Shown: one piece after another, positions 56,401 to 64,000 of the stretch
Position numbering within the stretch: position 1 is the stretch's first letter
Layout of the letters: each line of letters opens with the position of its first letter
From: Plumapathes pennacea
Taxonomy: Eukaryota > Cnidaria > Anthozoa > Antipatharia > Myriopathidae
DNA: 64,000 nucleotides
Assembly (NCBI GenBank): GCA_964036295.1
Contig: OZ038465.1
Coordinates: 4,037,167 to 4,101,166, forward strand
Direction: 5' to 3'
Translations under genes and position numbers: made by a program
Notes under the pieces: generated by a model
Told to the model about the DNA's origin: nothing
The model's input: the letters and a program-made list of their open reading frames with translations, nothing else
Database searches by the model: none

Positions 56401-59400
56401 TCGTCTTCGAGTGGAATTCGCGTCTTTTGTATTCTCATAGTAATCTATAGCAGTCAAGTTAGACTTTCAGGGTCTACGTCGGAATCATTTTTGCAGTGGT
56501 GTCTGAACAGCTGGATAGCGAGAGTTAGAAAAAGAAGAAAATTAAAAGTGAACTGAAACACAATTTACAGCATCGTTTCCTGCTCATTTATAATCGGACT
56601 TATGGAACTTCCTGTTGCAAACCACTAAAAGGCGATTATTAGAAAATTAGGATAAAACCACATCTGCAGATGACTTGATTTGGAGGTTGATTCAAGACTA
56701 AAAGCAGCACAATATCATGTGCAGGCTACGGCTCAATACTGTAACACTAGCGAGAACTAATATTGTATTTCCCTGGAGACATATTTGCTCAAGAGATGAG
56801 CTCCAGCTAAACATCACAGAGAAAGGCTTTTAATCTTTAGCTCGTCATGCTCTCTCCTTTAGTTCCTATGACTGTTTTCACCTATAGCTTTGCCTCACTG
56901 TATTTTGTTCTTCTTATTTTTCCCTTCCTTTTTTCTTTCTTTCCACGTCGTTTGAACCCTTTTCTAACCTGCAATGCTTCCGAAAAACCCTTTTCCTAAC
57001 AATCCGCTCTGCTTGTCATATGATGGCTTCACTTTTTTTGTGTTGTTGTTCTTTCTAGTTGCTTCCACTTCCTTGTAGCCATCAATCCTCCAATGTATTT
57101 TCTCATGCTGCCTCGAGATAGAGTAAAGAGTATATTGGACAGGCTTTTCTTTTGCAGTGAAACGTGACCATGTGTAAGCAACGATGATAAATCACCCTAA
57201 ACCACAGTTGGTTTATCGGCCTGGACGCAAATTGTAACTAAAATAGCTACACACCACGAAGCCAAATTTGAAGCCGTTCAGGGTGGTCTCCACACACACA
57301 AAAGCTATTTTACAACCTCGTACCGTTTGAACAATAATCGTCAGTAAGGTTACGCATGGCAACTGTCCAAGAAGAATATCCCGCAGTCTGAGAAAGGGGT
57401 GAACGGAAAATGTTGACGCGGAACAAAGAACCTAAATTTATTTAGTCAACCGCTTGTAACCACGGAATTTTTCAAGCTATGGTGTTTATGTGAGCTGGGA
57501 TAATGTGATAATCTTGAGTTGAGTTGTTCGTGTATGTGAATACACAACTCACGCTAACCAGGGCAAAACTAGGATATTGAGTTACCAACTTGACAGTGTT
57601 GGAGACAATTCAAGGGTAATTTATATTGAATATAATGCGGACAGGGTTGCCGGGGGAATCTCTGTAGAGTCATCAACTCTGAGTTCAGCAAAATATCAGT
57701 CGTTGATGGATTAAATTATATGAATGGCCACTTTGCGGTCTGGACTAAGCTTTCGACTAAGGACTCGCTTATCGCTCTGCCGCACGCAACTTCATGATAC
57801 CATAAACAGGAATAATATTACAAATAGTACTACACTACAAAAGAAAAATGTATACGCAGTATATACAATATGTGCGTTTAAATTTATCCTCGCACAAAGC
57901 TTAACTGAATAACTTCAGTTTAACCTTGTTAATCTTTGACTTCCGTCTCATTTATCGGTAAAAAAATTTACGTTGGCACTCGCTGCGCACCGTTAAACAC
58001 AATTGGCAGGGTGCCCTTGAGGTGTTCAATTGCCACTAATTGTTCTCTGTTTCTAAATTAGTCTCGCATGCAACAATATAGTCACGGTGAAACACTAAAA
58101 TACTCCTTTACATCTAGGACAATGTTTCGTTGTTGTTCTCCTTTATGTGTTGAATTTAAGGAACGAAATTCTTGCAAAGCTTGCAAATGAGCGCTGCCGG
58201 AAAGCCTCGACAACTTGTGTATTGTCCAACAGCTCTTTGACCTTACTGACCCGAACATGCGCAGACAACACGGAAGACAATAGACGTTTTTTACCCACGC
58301 ATTCTGAACACCAATACAAAATACCAAAGAAATACGAGAATGAAAATTAAAAACACCAGTATGGGACAAAGAGGAGCGTTCTGGTTCCACCAGGAAGTTA
58401 ATAGAGATGACACGTTCATGAATATATTTTCCATGCACACTTGTCAACAAAAGCAATACATCTACGATGGCTTTTATTTTTGTTTCTGTTCAGGGCTTTT
58501 TGAGATATTCCGAGGGCGCCAAATGCATAAGTACCGTCAGTACTCATACAACAAAAATCTTAAAATGATGATCAATCACGGCTAGCTTTACACCTAAAGA
58601 ACAGACAACAAGGACCCCACAGTCATAGACAAAGACACGAAGACAAAGACAAAAAAGAGATAGATGGATGAACAGATATAGGTCACACAAGAAAGCGGCA
58701 ATCAGTTTCAAGCATCTTTCTTGGTTTAGACCCATAAAATAGGACAGTCTGTGGTCGATCTTGAGCCACACGTAGAACTTACAGGAACAAGAAGAGGCGT
58801 GCAAACCGGGACTGATCTTATCGGCAGATTAGTGAAGAGGCTTGAAACCAACCGAGGTTTGGTACGGTGTTTATGAACTCTTGAAGAGCTATCCAAAATA
58901 ATTACTGTTTGTATGATATTCGTCTACACCGTGAAATCAAGTGCGATGCTTTCTCGATTTTTCTGATTGCATCATCAAGAAAATCGGTAAAACTCGAAGC
59001 CTTTTCGGGTTGATGACGTATGGGATTTCCCCTGCTCTCGGGAAACGTGCTTCGGTTTCCTTTTCCCATTCTCTAGAAAATCTGTCAGTCGGCCATTTAT
59101 TAGTCTGGTCAATACAGTGTGTACACGACAAATGCGTACATGACCACACAATTACAAAAAGAACCTGGTCGATATCAAGACGAAAATAACTTTTGAAAGC
59201 TCTGATCGCGTGTTTGTTCCTCCTGAGTCGGCCATGTAGTGATGTCACACAAACAAACCGCATAAAAGTGTGTAATGGATTTCTGTGGGACCCAAGATCA
59301 TAAACAGACTGGTACGAACATGAATCGACTATCGCTGAATAAGAAACATGATAAAGAGGTTGAGAAGAGGAACCGAGACAAGAAAAGAGAGAACGGTTGG

Positions 59401-60573
59401 GGGAAGGGGGGTGTTGGAGTCCAGAAGTCACAGTAACAAAGATGTGCTTTCTTTATTAAACGTTTGCGCAGCAAACAGTTTTGTTCAGAGCCCAAAATAA
59501 ATTAATCTGTCTGTCTGTCTGTACATTGTGAATGGATGCGATTTATCTTACAATTTATCTCCCTATTAACCAGCCTTATACAATGACCTATTTACAAAGC
59601 AATATTTACAGTAAACTATCTTCATATTCGCCTGTCTCTAACATATAATTCATTCCTAAGAATCTACTTGTTCGATGTTCCTAAGTTTTTACAAATAGAG
59701 ATGTCTCCCCTTCTAGCAAGTGAGGTTTGTTTCCTTCCATGGGAAGTAAAGTGTAAGTGCTTCAGCATTCGTGATTCCAGCACTTGAAAATTGAAGTCAA
59801 ATAAAAAATAAAAATGGCCAAGCGGGAAGCAATCACGCAGTTCATACTTAAATAGACGACCTTTGTTCTAGATGTCAGCTACAAATCATCTACGCAACAA
59901 TTTGCATATGAATCAACTCTGACAAAAACAAAGCATCGAACGTGTCACGCTCGCAAAAATAATAATGATCATAAAAACCGTAATCTTCCTTCGCACGTAT
60001 ATTAAAGTGTCTAGAGATCCAGAGCGGAAATGCATCTACCTTTGTTGAGTCCCCCCTCAATTGTGATCGTGCCGGAAATAGGCGGCCACGTTGGCCCAAT
60101 TCAGACCGATGACAACAAAGCCCCGTTATGTTAGCGCTCGCTTGGGTTTCTCTGGGCAATATCCATAATTGTGTGTGACCCACTAAAGTCCATTAATTAT
60201 CTTTCTAATAACTATTGCATGTTCCTCTGAAGCCGGGGCGTGCTGGTCGACGGGGTACATCTCAGCTTGATTTCTGGCAGTCTTATATCCGGCGGCAATC
60301 TTGAGACACTTCATATACAAACGGAACGAGCAAAATATTGTCCTGTGAGAAGAAAGCTTCAATACATCGCCAGCTGTTTTCTTGCTGGCTAACAGAATAC
60401 ATCCTTGAGTGTTCCAGAGTTCTTTTATGCAAGTTAGCTTGAGTTTGTTTCGGCGTAGCAGGTAGTGTTGAAGCAGTGAAGTGACGCAGTACAAAATTGA
60501 AAGTTAGTTGCCTCAGAAGTCCGTGGATCTCTGACCACTTTGACAAGAAAGGGGTCGTCGACACCCATAAGAC
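53456..60573. other. Long stretch without a recognised gene
   Basis: About 54260-54345 is a decayed relative of the TTAA-flanked MITE (CTTGTGCTTTTGTTTGTGCT, GCCTGTTTTCACTGCGAAA). About 59500-59522 holds (CTGT)n after AATAAATTAAT, possibly a LINE tail. The remainder shows nothing I recognise. The longest frames (55022-55426 minus, 58937-59431 minus) have no family signature. The end next to 60573 may be 3' UTR of the BH3-only gene. Confidence 0.4.
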
Positions 60574-60806
60574 CTGTAGACAAAAGTCAGACAAGTATCA
60601 TTACTAAAAGTGTTAGGTTTTTGACCTTCAAAAATCGTTTGCTTCACACGCGCGCTGACGCACTGCCCCGACGGGGCCGATTAAATGACCGGTCCTTCGG
60701 TTTCCCGCCGATTTCACAAAACAAAGGCAGGCGAAAGCGATAACTCGAACTGTAAGTACGTGCGTTATTGACACACATAAAAGGCATGACTCTGTAAGCA
60801 ACTCAC
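60574..60806 (-). other. Probable 3' UTR intron of the BH3-only gene
   Basis: On the minus strand a strong donor, TTTAG|GTGAGT, starts at 60806, 23 bases after the stop codon. A good acceptor, TTTTGTCTACAG, ends at 60574. The short stop-to-junction distance would not be expected to trigger nonsense-mediated decay. No transcript evidence is available. Confidence 0.5.
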
Positions 60807-60829
60807 CTAAATACGACATTAGACGACTC

Positions 60830-61081
60830 TCAAGTTATCCAGCGCCATAACATTCGACCCACAACAGCAACTCCGGCAGCGGCCAAGAGCATTCGGTACA
60901 GCTTCGAGTCCGACGCTTCTCGTTGCCGTTTTAGTTCTCTCAGTTTTCCAGCTTGGAATTCGTCAGCAATTCTTCTCAGCTGTTGGCCATAGGCACGATT
61001 CTGTTCTGTTCCTGGCCTTATGACTGGGCCTTGAGGCACGAAGAATGCCTGAAGAAATAGGTTCGCTTGAGGTAACATCAT
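60830..61081 (-). CDS. BH3-only-like protein with C-terminal membrane anchor
   Basis: An 83-residue protein, with tandem ATGs at 61081 and 61078. Residues 31-43 read YGQQLRRIADEFQ, a full BH3 pattern: Leu35, three spacers, small Ala39, invariant Asp40, then Glu41 and hydrophobic Phe42. This compares with the LRRIGDEF core known from vertebrate BIM. Residues 61-77 (LYRMLLAAAGVAVVGRM) form a hydrophobic segment after basic and polar residues, followed by WRWIT, as in tail-anchored Bcl-2 family members on the mitochondrial outer membrane. No BH1 or BH2 region is present, so it is BH3-only in type. Such proteins bind the groove of Bcl-2 relatives and promote apoptosis. The start is the first ATG of the frame. 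An additional upstream coding exon is possible but no acceptor was found. Confidence 0.75.
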   Translation of the reverse strand: MMLPQANLFLQAFFVPQGPVIRPGTEQNRAYGQQLRRIADEFQAGKLRELKRQREASDSKLYRMLLAAAGVAVVGRMLWRWIT

Positions 61082-61189
61082 GTGTCCTTCTCCTCGCTCG
61101 TTCTGTTATGATCCACTGTTGACGTCTGATGCTTATAAGTGTGAGGCGCTCTCGTGGCATACACACGACAGCGATCATCCGATTTGACG

Positions 61190-61260
61190 GAGACGTCACG
61201 CCTTCGCTCTCATTGGCTGTCGCATGTTTATCAAGGCCAATGGTTGGTTGATCCGTTCTT
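61190..61260 (-). promoter_or_regulatory. Candidate promoter elements of the BH3-only gene
   Basis: Read on the minus strand, AACCATTGGCC, AGCCAATGAG (a CCAAT box) and GTGACGTCT (CRE-like) occur within about 180 bases upstream of the start codon. They are short motifs and no TATA box was seen. Confidence 0.35.
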
Positions 61261-64000
61261 GGACACAAGCCAACGGATATAAGGACAAGGTCGCCAGTAA
61301 ACAAAAGACATCCCCGTGCTTATGGAATAGTTTTAATAGATTCGAAATATAATTTGGGAGAAGGTATTATTTTTTACTGAGCAAGCGACTGTTTTGGAGG
61401 GACACTCACCGGATCGAGCAGCAAAGTACAATATTATCCGAGTTCAGTTCGACGGATCGGTCTGATCAGTGAAACTTTGAGTTGCGTCACGCGGTCTGAC
61501 GCAGTCAGAAATTCAATCATATCTAATTCATCAAACGTGCTTCGCGTTATGAACATCAACTTAGAGCTTCAAACACAGGGGAAATCAAATCAAAGGTTCC
61601 TTGTTTAATAACGAGACGAAAGTTACAAAATTACGCTTGCGTAACGCAAATGGTTACGTTAATATTAAACCGCCGGAGGGGACTAATATCAAGTCGATTG
61701 GCATTCGTCCAGAGTTACGGATAATTTTGCGATTACACAGCATTTTGGGTTTATATTTCGACAACTAAACTGAAAAGAAAACAAGGGGGCCAGAGAGCGA
61801 ACCATTATCATTAACATTCATCGGTTGCGCGAGTGGCACACAAAAGACAGAGAGAGAAAAAAATAAAACGGTTTACTGATCTTAAAATGACACTACAAAT
61901 GAACAGTTCCCTCAAGCTCGTGACCCCATTATTGTGTATGCGTTGCAAACTACTTTTGCGGGACTGCCCCGACACTGCTTGAAATTACTGTTGCATAGCA
62001 ACGTTAACCACTATTATGTCCCTAAACAATAGTGGCACGCGTCCAAGTATTAAAATGAAAAGGCACAGAGAAGCACAACCGCATTAAGAACGATAATCAT
62101 ATCAGAAGAGTTCGAACTACAAGAGCTAAGGATTTCTTGTTATGTCTGTGTAATCGTTCGGTTTTTCTTTTCTTTTGCACAGCACATTTTCACAAAGAAA
62201 CCGCCAGTTTGAATATTCCTAGCTCTCGATAGCTTTACATGTGACTTTTGATAGGAATAAAATTTTCTTGCATATGATTAGTATCCGTTTGAACAGAGAG
62301 TAAGCCGAGTCTGATCTCGTGCCACCCTTCACAAAATCCTGGATCCGCCCCAGAGATGTCCTGAAAACTGATGGTCGGACTTAAAACTCAAACTAGCACG
62401 ATTCTGTCTTGCAAAGGAATTCGAGAGGCCCTCACTTATGAGTCATTTACCTATAAGGAAGCATCGCGGAAGTCCAACGTGCTCAGTGGTACAGCCAGAA
62501 AGTAAACAAGAAGTGCTGAATCACAAGTCCAAGGGTACATGAGGTATCATTTTAACTTCCATGCTCTCCGTTTAAACTGACTTACAAATGCAAAGGAAAA
62601 CCAGCTCTGAAGAGAACTTGACTGCGACGGCCTGGAGAAATATGTATAGCTTGGATCAACTTGGGGTCGATGTGTGAAAGCTGGACGCCGTGAAAGAATT
62701 TGAAGCTGACGTTTCGAGCGCTAGCCTTCGTCTCAGCAAAAAGGAATACAAATGCAAAGAATGTGAACTTCGCTCAATAACAACGTGTAGTCGTGAACTC
62801 GGCTGTTAGAATGTACCCATCGGGAGTTTTCATTTGAGTAGCCTTTCATACACGAGTAACAACGGCCGTTCATAGGCTATCATTTGCGCGGTCATATCAT
62901 TATTTTTCATCTGACAGTTCAGGAGTTGGCTCAAAGAGTTCCAACACGTCAGCAGAGGAAATGTCGTACTGAAAATTAAATGGCCCCTTAGCCGCCGTAC
63001 AGAAGCTATCGAGCGAGCTAAGCTCGTCTATATAAAACCTTCACGATGGTTAGCATATCAGGCAGGAATCTATATTACACGCAGTTGGACAGTTTATTTA
63101 ATAGTTAGAGTTAAAAGCACTTTGCAAGCAAGGCGAGATCAAGAACCGCAGACGTCACTATACAACTAAATGGTAGAGCCAAGTTATCTGTACCTCAAAA
63201 AGGTTCTAAACAAACAAAACCAAAAGAAAGATAAGGAAAACTTCGACAACGCTAATATATTTGTCAACTATAAAGCAAGGCTTATGAATATTGTGCGATA
63301 CTACACAAGGATAAAGCCCCTTTGGTTGTATGCATGGCAAATATAAAAACAATGATCTAAATAAAGGAATCATTGTATAGTCCAACTAAATATATGCTGT
63401 GCTCGACAATTATAAACCACTGAACTTTACCAGGTGTTCTGCGGCTTGGAAAGATTAAATTATTGTGCGCACAAAGGAAAAAGAAAACAACTTTGCCGTA
63501 TAAGAAAGTCTGCATTGTTGTTCAAATTGTACAATACAATTATCAAAACGGGGATATTACAGCATTATCGCTTTGAAGGTGTCGTGAATGAAACTTGACA
63601 AGTGGCGACTTTGCGGTTTGGAAAAAGTGAAACTACTTGGAGCGGTAGAATCGATGACGAAGCAGAGATTTGACATGTATAGTTGATTGATGATGAACTA
63701 AAGCCAAACAAAAAGCGCATTCATGGTACGAACACTTGATATTTGATCGGGCAACTCCAACGCATTAAAAATATCGTATCATTAAAAAAAAAAGTGACTT
63801 TCCTTCTCGCATACATCACTGATTCCAAGTCAACCATATGCAAATGAAAGGAGATGATGAAAATGAACTAGGAACCATAAGTAGACAAAACGAGACAGAG
63901 AACAAGAGGCATTTTCGCAAATCCCTGTTATGACGAATGGCAACTTGTACCCAGCCAAAATGAGACAAGCTCGCTGAAGCTTCGGGTAATTGTTTGCTTT
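61261..64000. other. Gene-free end of window
   Basis: No gene was recognised. A short block at about 62702-62736 (AGCTGACGTTTCGAGCGCTA, then GCCTTCGTC) is a degraded relative of the hairpin at 13764-13946. The rest shows no structure that I can identify. Confidence 0.4.
62702..62736 (-). repeat. Degraded relative of the hammerhead-like hairpin
   Basis: On the minus strand GACGAAGGCTAGCGCTCGAA followed by ACGTCAGC matches the arm at 13861-13888. It has one G fewer in the GGG run, and GA in place of the CT that begins the catalytic core. The second arm is absent. Confidence 0.6.

Noticed and set aside
58937..59431. 164-codon minus-strand open frame
   Set aside because: It begins with GTG, not ATG, has no domain or family signature and lies in otherwise unassigned DNA; length alone is not enough.
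60183..60594. Two overlapping minus-strand frames of 103 codons
   Set aside because: They overlap each other in different frames and fall where the BH3-only 3' UTR exon is expected; neither has family features.

Overview
The window is animal nuclear DNA, most likely from an anthozoan cnidarian such as a coral. The reasons are a spliced GT-AG gene, single-exon rhodopsin-like GPCRs in a tandem array, LINE retrotransposons with animal-type ORFs, and a dense load of small inverted-repeat (foldback/MITE-like) elements and microsatellites. Nothing bacterial is present, and no tRNA, rRNA or CRISPR array was recognised. The cnidarian assignment is an inference from overall character; no species can be named.

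Layout. Positions 1-2245 hold a direct repeat and an old dispersed repeat that was later split by a minus-strand LINE. A microsomal cytochrome P450 lies at 2968-7057 (minus strand, three exons, 511 residues, splice junctions resolved to the base). From 7.9 to 41.3 kb there are seven intronless class A GPCR genes, called A to G here: A 7908-9428 (-), B 11508-12887 (-), C 14883-16406 (-), D 19974-21416 (+), E 26716-27765 (-), F 31888-32955 (-) and G 39905-41293 (+). A/C and E/F are close pairs. All seven share a TM6 signature, P-N-Q-x-x-W-L-W, and lack the usual toggle tryptophan. Five of the seven end in E-[S/T]-x-[C/V], a possible PDZ ligand, while E and F have lost the whole cytoplasmic tail.

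The spaces between receptors carry foldback elements, and a 5'-truncated LINE lies just before receptor G. A nearly full-length LINE occupies about 44.5-49.3 kb: ORF1, then PHD-like finger, AP-endonuclease and reverse transcriptase, broken only by three apparent single-step frameshifts. From 50.2 to 53.5 kb is a run of palindromic elements. One of them is a 267-bp near-palindrome whose empty target site survives in a neighbouring tandem repeat copy.

The last 10 kb are mostly gene-free, apart from a small minus-strand gene at 60830-61081. It encodes an 83-residue protein with a textbook BH3 motif and a C-terminal membrane anchor, apparently a BH3-only cell-death regulator. The P450, the receptors and the BH3-only gene show no evident shared pathway. 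The clear functional unit is the receptor array, which looks like a lineage-specific expansion of a peptide-receptor-like family.
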